Shown: piece by piece, positions 21,152 to 32,460 of the stretch
Layout: every line of letters starts with the position of its first letter
How positions within the stretch are numbered: the stretch's first letter is position 1
DNA from: Benincasa hispida
Lineage: Eukaryota > Streptophyta > Magnoliopsida > Cucurbitales > Cucurbitaceae
Assembly: GCF_009727055.1 (NCBI RefSeq)
Contig: NC_052351.1
Coordinates: 10,717,203 to 10,781,202 of the forward strand
Direction: 5' to 3'
Length of the DNA stretch: 64,000 nucleotides
Program-made: the position numbers and the translations under genes
Notes under the pieces: generated by a model
Database searches by the model: none
Told to the model about the DNA's origin: nothing
Seen by the model: the letters and a program-made list of their open reading frames with translations, nothing else

Positions 21152-22636
21152 TGTACCTTTCGAACACTGGAGAGATGCTATACGTGCTGAGTTAAAAGCT
21201 ATGGAGAAAATAATACCTGGTCTATTATTCCTTTGCTAGAAAATAAACATAGTATTGGTTGTAAGTGGGTATATAAGATAAAACATCATGCTGATGGATC
21301 GATCGAATGCTACAAAGCTCGTTTAGTAGCTAAAAGATATACCCAACAAGGTCTTGATTTTATTGAAACTTTTTCTCCAGTTGCAAAGTTAGTGACCGTA
21401 AGGGTTCTACTCACCATGACAGTATCATATAATTGACCTCTTGTTCAACTTGATGTAAATAATGCTTTCTTGCACGGAGATTTATTTCAGGAAGTCAACA
21501 TGGATTTGCTATTGGCTTACAAAATAGATGTGGTTTTTCCTAAGGGGGAGCATGTTGTTTGTCGTTTAAACAAATCCATGTATGGCCTAAAACAGGCTTC
21601 TCGACAATAGTTTGCAAAATTTTCTGATGCTCTTATATCTATTGGCTTTCGACAATCAAAATCAGATTATTCTCTTTTTGTTCGTGGTGACGGGAATCAC
21701 TTTGTTGCTCTCCTTATCTACGTTAAGGACATAATCATAACTGGGTTAATTTGTCACATATGGGTGAGTTGAAGAAGATTTTAAATGATCGTTTTCATCT
21801 TAAAGATTTGGTTCTCTCAAGTACTTTTTAGGACTTAAATTGGCAAGGTCATCTCGAGAAGTTTATCTATCACAGAGACATTATACTTTGCAATTATTGG
21901 AAGAAGTGGGTCTTCTTGCTGCAAAACCAGAGTTGGTTCCAATGAATCCTCTACTTAAACTTCAACAAACTGATGTTGATATTCTTGATGATCCTTCCGT
22001 ATATTGCCGTCTCATTGGGAAACTTTTATACTTACGGTTTCACGCCCGGATATATCATTTGCTGTTAACAAACTTAGTCAGTTTGTTTCAAATCCTTGTA
22101 AACATCATTTAGCTGTTGTACATCACCTTTTGCGATATTTGAAAAATGCTCCAGGACAGGGTCTTTTATTATCCCCTGTTACATCTTTTCAACTAAAAGC
22201 TTTTGCCGACTCGGATTGGGCTTCATGTATTGATACTCGTCGTTCAACGACCGATTTCTGTATCTTTTTGGGAAATTCTCTGGTTTCATGGAAATCGAAG
22301 TAGTCAACTATCTCTCGTTCTTCTACTGAATCCGAATACAGAGCATTTGCTTACTGATTTAAAGATTCCTATCTAGAAACCAACCCTCTTGTTTTGTGAA
22401 TTAAGCTGACATTGATATTACCTCTAATCCAATATTTCATGAATGCACCAAACATATAGAGTTGGATTGTCATTTTGTTCGAGACAAAGTCACTGACGGA
22501 TTTCTCAAACTTCTTCCAATTTGATCGCATTTACAACTAACTGATAGTTTTACTAAAACTCTTCCTTCCAGTATTTTGTTTCCCCTATCGTTCAAGTTAG
22601 GCATCTTAAATATTTTTAGTCCAACTTGAGGGGGAG
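21152..22636 (+). pseudogene. pol: Copia-3 reverse transcriptase and RNase H
   Basis: Plus strand. RT reads [38 protein letters not shown] and, after a stop, [17 protein letters not shown] and [11 protein letters not shown]. The catalytic motif near 21716 reads IYVKDIIITG, with Lys for the first Asp of YVDD. RT C-terminal and RNase H parts: SRPDISFAVNKLSQFVSNPC, AFADSDWASCIDTRRSTTDF and RSSTESEYRAFA, then a broken [14 protein letters not shown]. It ends at the polypurine tract. Not functional. Confidence 0.83.
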
Positions 22637-22808
22637 TATTAGAGTATTTTGTTATTCAGTTAGTTTTGTTGATCTATTAGAGTATTTCGTTTTTAAGTTA
22701 GTTTGTTATGATCTGTAACGATATCTTGTTAATTTATTTTCTCACTTCTTCTGTATATAAATACTGAGATATTGCTTAATAACGAGAGGCAGAACCATTT
22801 TTATCTCG
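22637..22808 (+). repeat. Copia-3 3' LTR
   Basis: About 172 bp after TTGAGGGGGAG. It contains a near-duplicate of its own start (TATTAGAGTATTT at ~22637 and ~22676) and ends near TTTTTATCTCG. It shares its last ~110 bp with the 5' LTR. Confidence 0.75.
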
Positions 22809-24280
22809 TTTGATATTAATGATAAAGACAAATTTAATATTATATCATCTAATATATATATATATATGCGAGAAAGCGGAGAGAAGAACAGTGTTCCCAA
22901 GGTGCCCATTTCTCTGTGGATATCAAATTTTGGTTTCGATCTGGTTGTAGAAACTCAGAATATATGATGAATAAAATCAAGGAATAACTTATTTTGAAGT
23001 GCCCATCGCCATTTTTCCTCTGTAGAAATCCTGTCTGGTTAGTCAATGTTTTGAATTCCAAAAGTTAGACCATTGACTTCTTGTGTCATTTATCCATTTA
23101 CTGTGCATTAATGTTATTTAAACTATTCCAAAACAATCCTTTACAAAAATAAATAAATAAATAAGTGACAAGTGATTTTTTTTCCTTCAAACAAGAAAAA
23201 AGAAAGACTATTTTTTTTATAGATGATCTCGATTATATTGGATAATTGTTTAAGATGATAAAACTCTTGAACTTATTTACAAATATGATAAAATGTCAAT
23301 ATCATGTGACAGCGACATTTTACTATATTTATAAATAGCTAACTCATTTTCCTTTATTTAAAAAAGAACTTTGTATTTATGATATTTTGAAGGTTGATTA
23401 AAAAAAAGAGGGGAAAATCTTTTTCTCATAACTAGGGAAAAAAACTAAAACCGCTATCGTGATAGAAATTAGAAAGCTATAAACTTTTATAAACTTTTGT
23501 CAATTGGGCTACATTATTTTTCTTACCAAACATTAGCTTTGGCACAGTTCAATAACTTTGCAAGTCTCGCCCTCCAAAAAAAGAAAAAAAAATCTTAGCA
23601 AGCCTCATTCAATTCCATCTATTTTAATATGCTTCCGAATTATAAATGACATCAAAGTAGACTTTAAACTGTTAGTTTTGTATTTGATTGGTACATGACT
23701 TTTTAATATAATCTCTAAATTTGGTATTTATATGTTCTGACTTTTCAATATAATCTCTAATATTGTTAGTTTTTTTAATTAAAAAATCAAGGAGCTATTA
23801 GATAAAAGAATAAATAGTATCATGTTAGATGAGAAAAGGAAACAAAAAGAAAACTAAATATTAAAAAAATAATATCAAAGATTTTGTAAAGAAAAAGAAT
23901 ATATATATGTGTGTGTGAGAGAGAGATTTATAATGGTGGATTGGGAGAGATTGGAATATGACATATAGAAATGTTATTAAATGAAAAAAAAATCCTTAAG
24001 AAAAGTAAAAAGATTAAAGGCAAAGAAAAAAACAACCATATATAATATATAGAGCAATACTTAGGTACAGTCTAGGCTGCACCTAATAATATGTTCTCCA
24101 TTTTTCTACATATAAAAAATAATATTTTTTTATTTTTTTTTTAAAAAAAAAAACTTACTATGTGAGTTTTTAATTGGGTATTACAGAAATTGTAATAAAC
24201 CAATCAAATACTAATTTATAGTTTGTCTACCCAAAGACAAATTTCAAAATAACATATTTTACCAAAAAGTGGATGAAGTT
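22809..24280. other. AT-rich intergenic sequence with simple repeats
   Basis: No gene or element recognised. It holds a (TA)n run near 22850-22866, poly-T/A tracts, and a compound AT/GT/GA microsatellite near 23899-23926. It separates the Copia-3 3' LTR from CRK remnant E. Confidence 0.6.
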
Positions 24281-24770
24281 CTAGCAAGGATAGAGCTCAC
24301 TAATTGAAGCTTCATTAGATAAAGATTGGATATGCTTTCAAAATGACTAGCCCCCTCATTCATTTCTAAGCATTGGTTTGTCCTTGATTGTGTGTTCAAT
24401 TCATCAATGTTGTTGTGCATGAAGAATGTTGTTTCCAAAGTTACAAAAATAGAGAGACAAACTACTAAGCATTAGAATCACTATAGTCATCGTTGGACGA
24501 TCTGCTGCATTCTCTTGAACACACAATAATCTAATATGAATGCATCTTAACATTTCAATACTTGAACCAACACTAAGGATTGAATCTATGACATTTTTAA
24601 TTGTTCCAGCCTTCTAATTTTTCAATGCCTAAAACATACACAAATTAGCAATCATATTATTGCAAAGTTTGAAAGGAAATAAGATTGTGAATTTTACCAT
24701 GAACGAAATTTGATAAAGACATTTAAGTTAGAACAATATAAGACTATTATTTTGATATCAAATCTTCTAA

Positions 24771-25530
24771 GACTGTTTGTTTTATGTGAGTGTAGATAAC
24801 CAAAATAATTAGATACTCGAAATTATAGATGTTCAAAATTACAAATGTCTGAAATCCTTACATAACCATATTCGTCCTTTTGTAGAAATGCTTTTGAAGA
24901 TATATAGAAATATTTGGACAATTGTGTTTGTTTTGTAGTATTTCTATCCAAAAATGTCTAAAATTTACATCATGTTCTAAAAATGCTCTTACGACTATTC
25001 CTTAATTTGTAATTAATTTAATATAAGTTGAACTTATATAACATATTTATTTTAATTTTAATTTTTTTAAATTAATATACTTTTGGTTATTTTATTTGTT
25101 GCTTCTACAGAATAATACAAATTAATTTAACATTTTTTATAAAATAAATTTTAATTTTAATTTTAATTTGAAATTGAATAATTTTTAAAAAAAATTAAAA
25201 AGGCCACAATAAAATCAAAGAAAGTGATGAATTACATAATTGACAATATTTATTTTAATTATAAAATGAAAATAAAGAAGAGTGATATTTTTTTATATAT
25301 GAAAAATAAAGGGTTAAAAAGGTAAAAAAGGATCCCATCAATACAAGAACCTCGAAAAACTCATGTTTCAAGAGCGCATCTAAAACTCTTGAAATGCCCT
25401 CTGTAAGGGCATCCTTGGATGTCTGTGAATCTCTAGATGCTCGAGCATCTTACATTACCGTAAAACAAATGTGGTAGTTTAGATGCCCACTTCATAGAAA
25501 TCTTAGATTCCCGTGAAATAAACGACCCTT
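24771..25530. mobile_element. Non-autonomous DNA transposon in a CRK intron
   Basis: A ~760-bp AT-rich insert in the intron before the last exon of CRK E. The left end GACTGTTTGTTTTATGTGAG resembles the reverse complement of the right end, GGTCGTTTATTTCACGGGAA, and TAA is found at both flanks (24768-24770 and 25531-25533). This fits a PIF/Harbinger-type element, but the inverted repeats are imperfect and no coding is seen. The right two thirds also occur inverted at ~40080-40508. Confidence 0.5.
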
Positions 25531-25911
25531 TAACATTATCAACAACGTCGGAAGTGTCGTTATGTTAAGAGAAGATTTCAAAAAGTGAATTATATACTTA
25601 CAAAGCTTGAGAGATCTTCTATCTTTTCTCCATTGCAAAAACAACTATTTTTTTTTTGCCACTCACGATTTTAAGAATTAAAACACCAAAGCTAAAGATG
25701 AACTGGTCAAGACTGGCACTTGGTACAAACTCATATCTGAGAAGACTTTCAGTTCATTTTTGTGAGTTATTTGCGAAGCCTCTTCATTGTGTTACGTTGT
25801 CCATTAGCTAGCTTACCCTGAAAATAAAAACTTCAATCTCTAGTTAGAATTTATATCAATTTACACCTTAAGCTCTATTCCTTAATCCATTCCATACCTA
25901 GTAAACAACAC
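25103..25911. repeat. Inverted repeat arm 1 (partner 39700-40508)
   Basis: About 809 bp found again as its reverse complement with only one single-base length difference noticed by eye. It covers the start of the transposon insert and the upstream part of CRK E, and ends exactly at the gap. Such identity in decayed non-coding DNA points to the same genomic sequence assembled twice rather than an old duplication. Confidence 0.93.
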
Positions 25912-25936
25912 NNNNNNNNNNNNNNNNNNNNNNNNN
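25912..25936. other. Assembly gap (25 N)
   Basis: A run of 25 N. The second gap in the window has the same length, so this is probably a fixed-length placeholder. The join across it is suspect because of the inverted overlap. Confidence 0.99.
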
Positions 25937-28900
25937 CCTTGTGATATTTGCCACGTGAGCTCGGGTATTGCCAGAGTTGGAGCAGGCCATAGGGCTAGGC
26001 AAATACTTGGCTTAGTGGCGACTAAACAGTCCCGTCAAAGCCTTTTACCTTGCTTCATTCCTGTCAGAAATTCTTTTTTTGCCATTTCTCTCTTCACTAC
26101 CCATGATTGTTCCCTAATTGGATTGTTATGAAACTTTGTGGGTAATGGGAATGGTAGGTGTTGAGGTGGAGTACAATGCGTTGTTATCTATGAAGTTCAC
26201 CTTGTGTGGTATTCCTGGGGGGTTTGGTTAGCTCTGCTCAGATATTGTCCTTATCCTTAGTTTGATCATTGTCAACGATTGATCATGGAATATCTCTGAG
26301 TCAGGGAGTATACAATATCGACAATTCACAAGTAGGTACTTAGACAAAGCATTCTGCTGCCAAATTTTACGCTCCTTTTATACTCGATTTCTCGAACTGA
26401 ATCTATTCAGTTTGGCAAACCCATTTAGTAATCTTCTGCTTTGATACGCATGTAGTCAACAAGAATGGGCTTTTTTGATCTAGTTTTACAATAAACTTCC
26501 TTCCAGGAGGTGGCGATTCTTGCAAACATAGACTATTGCCATTAGTTCCTTCTGGCAGCCTTTGAGTCGATGGTGTGGGTGGGAGTGCTCTTATTGGACT
26601 ATCCTGGTCTTTCCTTCTTGCATTCAGGACCCCATTCTACCCCAGAAGCATTATTTCATTACGAAGTTGATGAATCAGGAAGCTGAGGTGTGCATTGGGT
26701 CATTGTGTTGTTTAGGCTTCAAGAGGCTGCTAAGTATTTAATTCACTCAATCTATTATATTCTGAGCTGCTGTGTAGAGGAGGTAACACGCATATGAGGA
26801 CAAACTGCGATAATAGGCCTATTAGCCAACGGAATCCCTGATTGCTTTGAGTGTGTTAGGTGTTGGCTATGGAGCATAGCTTCCACCTTTGAAGGTCTGC
26901 TGATACATCTTCTTTGAATGATATGCCCCAGATGTAGTCTATTTGCCTTTGCCCAAACGTACACTTCTTAAGATTGGCGCCACGATTGGTTGTCTTCCAG
27001 CTTGCAGAATACCACGAGAATATATGATGCATGATACTAGAGAGTTGTTTTTAGATAATTCATGGAATACTACACAATTTTTAGTAGGGGTGCAAGAATC
27101 GTTCCATTACCGATTGAAAGGTGGATGGAGCATTTTCAGACGAATGGCATGATAAGACACTCGTAGTGGTCTTCATGGTTCAAAATGCAGTCTTGTGTGT
27201 CTGAGGGAGCCTTCGGAGTCTGGATGATACCGACTGATTCAAATTCAATCTGCGGAATACCGTTGCACGGCAACTCATCAAGGGTTCTTCACCATTGGAA
27301 TAGGGAAGTTATTCTGGCCGTCACTTGATTCAAGCCTATAATATCGACACAAAATCACTAGCTTACATCCTTTTTTTCACTGATAACACTGGTTTGAAAA
27401 GGACTCCACTAGGTGAATGAACCCCAACATGTGCACTCTTCTACAGCTTTCATTTCGTCTTCTAGAATTTTGAGTACCTTGCGGCCTCACTTTTCACTGG
27501 CCTGCCCCTGGTTTTGAGTTGAATGTGGTGTTCATGGTGTCTCATAGGTGGCAAACCTTCTATGGAGTGAAACGACTTAGTGCCTTTTCTAAATGTCTTG
27601 TAATTTTGGTGCAGGCTTCAGTTATGACCTGTATTTCATCTACTTTTTTCATGAGGTCATAGGGAGTTAGCTCCTGAGAAGGGATACCTTGGCCTCTCCT
27701 TACAAACTTCTTCATTGTTTTCAGTGAATCTGTGACTTTCAAGCTACGGTCACCTTGCAAGTGTACTTCTCACCTACTTGGAATTTCTATCTCGGAGTTC
27801 CCCAGACACATTCAAAACGCTAAGGTCATCAGACCATTGCACTCTACACTACATCAGCACTACCAGAGGGAAAGAAAAATTCTGATTGTTAGTTGGAAGG
27901 TTAAAGATACCCTTGCAAATGCTGTTGTCTTCACTGATTTTTACCCGTATTACTACATTATTCATAACTCGTTAGTTGGCGATCTGTCGGTGTTGCAGGG
28001 ATTGTACTAATTTTATCATGAATGTGAAGCTACCACTGTCTGGAGGACAATCACTCTTATCTCTATGGTCCTGCTGACTTTGATCGTTCGAGGTGAGTGC
28101 GATCCGGGTAGAGAGTTTAAGGATAGCTTTGCTTCTTGTTCGTTTCTTCCATCCCATCGATTCTAAGGTTGTTATATGGGCATCTCGGCTCTCTCTGTCG
28201 ATTCACTGTTTCGTATATCATCCTTTTCCTCGTCATAGCGTAGCAATGCTCAACTTTTTTCTTTTAATCGATTGCCACTAGCGAGATATTTTTCCTCACA
28301 CGGTAACAAAGTCCCTTTTGCTTCAGCTTGCATCTCCTGTCGGATAAGCGCTTGAAAGTCGGTCTGTGAACGGTTTTTCGTTGACATCCTTTAGGTAACG
28401 ATTGAGACGTACTAGAGCCGGTTCGATGGCTGATACCATGATGGAACCTCAATTATTTATCACTGTTTTGGCCCAAATAGCAGGAGGTCGAGTCCCCCCC
28501 TCATAAACCTTAGGCTTTACAGTAAAAGATGCCTTCCTCTTATTATCTTTTTTATACTAATTTGTTATCCCCTCCCTCTAAAACTTTTCACTACTAATCG
28601 ATTTGTTATAGATTTGGTGGTCCCTCTAACTATTGATTCTTTCCATTTATTTTGGCCCTCTTTCTATTCTTCCTTTGCCCTTTTTTCTCTTTTAAAATTG
28701 GGGGTCTATCATAATTCTTGATTTAATTACTCACGTCAAACTTTAGCATAGAACACCAACGATCTTGGCTGAACTCAGGAAAGTCACATCAGGGCATGCA
28801 ATCTATAGGTCACACATTTAATTTGGACATCGTTTGACCTTCAAATGCCGGTTAAAACACCGTCTTAAAACCTGACATTGGTTTATCTGATCCAATTAAG

Positions 28901-29914
28901 TTAAAGGTATAGATGCGGACCGAATCAAGTACACTTAATCTTCATCAGTGCTTTAGTCACAGGAACATTTTTTGTTGGGTCAATTTCTTGTTTATTGTGA
29001 AACAGGAAAGTCATCTTTGAAAGATGGCGCAGAGATTAGATTTTGCAGGTGTTATTCATTGATGTTCAAACTGGTTATTATTGTTAGTTCACCTAGTCTT
29101 CATTTGCTGTTAATTCCACAAAACATTCAGCAATTTCATTATGGCATTATGGTTGGGTATCCTTCATTCACTGGCTTGCTATTTTAAAAGGAGTATACTA
29201 GTTCTGCTTACTCTGTCAACCTCTTTACCTTTTTCTTATTCATTGCAAGAACAAAGAACGTCTTGTCTTCATTAAATAATAATAGGTGTGCTTCTGCTTT
29301 TATCTTTGTTGCAACACATATTGATACGTGTTATTATGTTGCACACACGGTGGGCAATATTGCTTTATATTGTTGGAGACTTACAAGACCTTGCGGTTTT
29401 ATGTTTGGCAACAAAATCTGTGTTCTAATTGCAGTGATTCCTCAGCTTTTTTCAAGCTATTGATATCATAATAATAAAGTATCTAGTTTTCAGATGGACA
29501 TGTCTGAATAAAATTGATGGTTTCGAATAAGGGTTCTCATCATTTTCAGTATACTATTGAACGGCTGAACAAAATTTAGTAGTTGACGCCAACACCTACT
29601 CTTCTATGTAGCTCCGAGCCATCTTTTCATATGAGAATTACCTTCATATTGGATGAGTGCATTAAGAATTTTCTTATTACGCCACTCTTTCAAGTATTAA
29701 ATGGTCACTCCTTTGAGTTACTTTTGACATGTTGCTGAATACCGATCTCAGGTTTTGGCTTATTGTGTTTTGTTCATCTTATATCGAACCCAACTGTGCA
29801 GAATTAATAAGCTTAGATACATTATGGATTAAACAACATTCCTAGATCATTTCTAATTTCAAGATACATGTTTTAGATACAATGTAAATTGTTCAGTCTG
29901 ATGGTATGAATGTA
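25937..29914. other. Indel-riddled second copy of the Gypsy-1/Copia-4/Copia-3 nest
   Basis: Colinear with 16575-20783 and the start of the following LTR. It contains part of Gypsy-1 pol (minus), the Gypsy-1 LTR (~28440-28712), the second half of the Copia-4 LTR (to ~28870), the Copia-3 integrase region (plus) and an LTR at the same site. It repeats the same nesting junctions but is ~8% shorter, from a high density of scattered 1-3 base deletions and fewer insertions, often in homopolymers. Short frames here are chance pieces, and no gene is usable. Quality recovers abruptly near 29915 in mid-LTR. This looks like unpolished long-read gap fill rather than natural decay. Confidence 0.85.
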
Positions 29915-30174
29915 TACATGTACTTCATTTATTTTGTGTCTTTTAGGAAGTGTCTCTTGAGTACTATATAAAGAGTTCATTTCCCTCATTTGTATGCAAG
30001 AGAAAAGAATCAAAATCAATAGAAGCAAATTGAAGTTTGAAAAGAAACTGAGTTTCAAGAGAACAATATTTTTCTCTTGTGCGTTCTTGAGTTTTGTAAG
30101 AGAACAAGTTTCTTCTCTTAAAAGTTTGTGAGATTTAAAGTGAATTTAGAGTGGGCTCGTCAACACTTTCAACA
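29795..30174 (+). repeat. Copia-5 5' LTR
   Basis: Starts TGTGCAGAATTAATAAGC and ends CACTTTCAACA. It has TATATAAAG near the middle and a ~15-base insertion (ATAGAAGCAAATTGA region) relative to the solo LTR. The first third is error-prone sequence. Confidence 0.88.
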
Positions 30175-30175
30175 A

Positions 30176-30190
30176 ATTGATATCAGAGAC
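30176..30190 (+). other. Copia-5 primer binding site (diverged)
   Basis: TTGATATCAGAGAC follows the LTR almost directly. It resembles the usual TTGGTATCAGAGC but with changes, including the penultimate base. Confidence 0.65.
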
Positions 30191-30203
30191 AAAAGGATTG
30201 AAA

Positions 30204-31209
30204 GATGTCATCTAACATGTTGCAGCCTCAACTTCCTCGCTTTGAGGGAAAAAACTATAGACGGTAGAGCCAACAAATGAAGGTTCTTTATGGATCTCAA
30301 GATCTTTGGGATATTGTTGACAGAAGATATTCGTAGCTAAAAAGTGAGGATGGTCTTTCACCACAACAACTCAATGAGTTGAGAGATATTAGAAAAAAAG
30401 ATAAGAAAGCATTATTTTTCATCTACCAAACTGTGGATGAAAATATTTTTGAAAGAATATCAGGAGTTTCTACTGCTAAAGCAGCATGGGATGCATTGCA
30501 GAATTTGTACGAAGGAGAAGAAAAGGTAAAATTGGTCCAATTGCAAACACTTCGAGCTGAATTTGATACCATTCGAATGAAAGATGCTGAAACTATTGAA
30601 GATTTTTTCAACATTATTCTCTTAATTGTTAATCAATTGAGATTAAATGGAGAAACAATCGAAGATCAAAGGGTGGTTGAAAATATCCTTAGAAGCATTA
30701 CTAGAAGATATGAGCATATTGTTGTAGCAATTGAAGAATCCAAAGATTTGTCAACTCTCTCCATCAATAGCTTAATGGGATATCTTCAATCTCATGAGCT
30801 CAGATTGAAGTTATTTGATTCTACTCCTTCAGAAGAAGCTTTTCATATGCAATCCTCCTCTAGAGGGCGATCTGGTGGAAGAAGAGGTGGACATGGTGGT
30901 AGAGGCAATGGACGATCCAACGTCGTAACAAATTCAGAGTCAGATAACAGAGACAATCAATCTTCTTCAAATAGAGGAAGGGGAAAAAGTTCAAATAGAG
31001 GAAGAGGCAGAAGTGGTGGTCACGGAGATTTTTCTCACATACAATATTTCAATTGTAGACTTTATGGACATTTTCAAGTAGACTATTGGTCTAAGAAGGC
31101 TAATTCTAATCAAGCAGAAACCACTCTAATCCATGAGCAACAGGATAATGATCAAGGTCTTCTCTTCCTTACATTCAACGTCCAAGAAACAAGCACTGAG
31201 GAAATATAG
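30204..31209 (+). pseudogene. gag: Copia-5 gag with Arg/Gly-rich tail
   Basis: It opens at MSSNMLQPQLPRFEGKNYRR, with an early TAG where Trp is usual, and a second stop before residue 60. The next 276 codons are open: a UBN2 capsid core (SGVSTAKAAWDALQNLYEGE, KLVQLQTLRAEFDTIRMKDA, RVVENILRSITRRYEHIVVA), then SSRGRSGGRRGGHGGRGNGR and further GR repeats. The degraded zinc knuckle reads YFNCRLYGHFQVDY, with two of its three Cys turned to Tyr. It ends at TAG before protease, again where Trp is expected. Confidence 0.87.
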
Positions 31210-31780
31210 TATCTTGATAATGGTTGCAGTAATCACATGACAGGAAGAAAGAATATTTTTATATCTTTAGATGAATCTCATCAAAATGTAGTGAAGACTG
31301 GTGACAACAAAAAGCTTAAGGTCAAAGGAAAAGGAGATATTCTTGTCAAGACAAAAAAGTGAGCAAAAAGAATTACTAATGTGTATTATTTTTTGAGGTC
31401 TCAAACACAATCTTTTAAGTGTTGGGCAAATTCTCCTAAGAGGATATGATGTTATCTTTAAAGATAACATATGTGAGATTAGAACCAAGAATGGAAGTCT
31501 CAGAACGAAGGTACGTATGACTCACAACAAAATGTTTCCAATTAAAATATGTTATGAGAAGCTTGTTTGTTTTGAAACTTTAGTAAATGACTTTTCATGG
31601 TTGTGGCATTGTCGATTCGGGCACCTGAGTTTTGACACTTTGTCTCACATGTGTCAATAACATATGGTGAGAGGAATGCCAAATATTAAAAAGGAAGATC
31701 AACTTTATGAAGCATGTGTTTTCGAAAAGCATCATCGAAATTCATTTCCGACTGGAGGTTCTTGGAGAGCATCAAAACCT
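31210..31780 (+). pseudogene. pol: Copia-5 protease and GAG-pre-integrase
   Basis: The protease site reads YLDNGCSNHMTGRKNIF (D-N-G instead of D-S-G), followed by KLKVKGKGDILVKTKK then a stop. GAG-pre-integrase is seen as LWHCRFGHLSFDTLSHM and, after another stop, MVRGMPNIKKEDQLYEACVF. It leads directly into integrase. Confidence 0.82.
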
Positions 31781-32460
31781 CTCGAGCTTTTCCATACAGA
31801 CTTACGTGGACCCATGAGAACCACTACACATGGAGTAACGATTATTTTCTCACATTTATTGATGACCACAATCGGAAAACATAGATTTATCTGCTAAAAG
31901 AAAAGAGCTCTACTTTCGAATGTTTCAAGACATTCAAGGAAATGGTGGAAAATGAAAGTAACTTGAAATTGAAAGCATTGTGTTCGGATCGTGGAGGAGA
32001 ATATATAGTCTTTGCAGATTTCTTGAAGGAAAATGGAATTAAGCATTAGAAGACTGTTCAAAGAACTCCTCAACAAAATAGAGTTGCAGAGAAGAAAAAT
32101 AGAATAATAATGGAACTTGCAAGAAATATATTGAAGGCCAAGAAGTTTCCATATCAATTTTGGGGAGATGTAGTAACTTGTGTTGTTTATCTCCTAAATC
32201 GAGCTTCAACTAAAAGTATGCAAGCTATACTCCAAAAAAGATTGCTTATTCTCATATTTCAGATGAGAAAAGAGGTAAACTAGATGATAAATCTGAAAAA
32301 ATGCATTTTTGTTTGGTACAATGAGAACTCCAAGGCTTACAGATTATACAACCTGTAAGTAAGAAAGTTACTATTAATCGAGATGTCAAGTTCGATGAAG
32401 CAAAATTTTCGCAATAGGATGCACTAAATAAAGACCAGAATCCATTACTTGTTGACATGA
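31781..32460 (+). pseudogene. pol: Copia-5 integrase
   Basis: The first Asp lies in LFHTDLRGPMRTTTHG, the second in KALCSDRGGEYIV, and the Glu in QQNRVAEKKNRIIMELARN, so D-D-E can be read across frames. A frameshift follows the first block (around 31840) and stops occur near 32048 and 32300. The C-terminal part around KGKLDDKSEKMHFCLVQ-like sequence is recognisable but broken. Confidence 0.8.

Larger units (their letters stand above)
8013..22808 (+). mobile_element. Copia-3, outermost element of a nest
   Basis: A plus-strand Copia element about 4 kb long once later insertions are discounted. A short 5' LTR (~8013-8125) and a longer 3' LTR (~22637-22808) share TTTGTTATGATCTGTAAC, TTCTCACTTCTT and GAGATATTGCTTAATAA. 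Gag starts near 8185, protease near 10400, integrase near 19900, RT near 21230 and RNase H near 22200. The polypurine tract TTGAGGGGGAGTATT precedes the 3' LTR. It is interrupted by an LTR-like block in gag, by Copia-4 (with Gypsy-1 inside it) in the protease/integrase region, and by a solo LTR in RT. Target duplication not resolved; many stops. Confidence 0.85.
24281..25911 (-). pseudogene. CRK remnant E, cut by an assembly gap
   Basis: Minus-strand CRK 3' half. From the gap downstream: the end of the P-loop exon; GKLANGQ (N-lobe exon) fused directly to FSFGVLILKIVSGKK-like sequence of the later GYMAPEY exon, so the catalytic-loop exon is deleted; splice donor GTAAGTAT; an intron holding a DNA transposon; then the last exon, AGTIKNVIDSILSVGSSIEM, RCIHIRLLCVQENAADRPTM, ending SISELYPC and TAG. 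Its upstream 809 bases are near-identical, inverted, to CRK remnant D. Pseudogene. Confidence 0.8.

Noticed and set aside
22849..23061. 70-codon frame with possible host homology
   Set aside because: No family recognised; AT-rich flanks and no splice or promoter context.
27560..28452. Short frames in the noisy block
   Set aside because: Produced by indels in a copy of Gypsy-1 gag/protease sequence; not genes.
30840..31030. Arg/Gly-rich stretch resembling an RNA-binding host protein
   Set aside because: It is the normal basic tail of Copia gag before the zinc knuckle.
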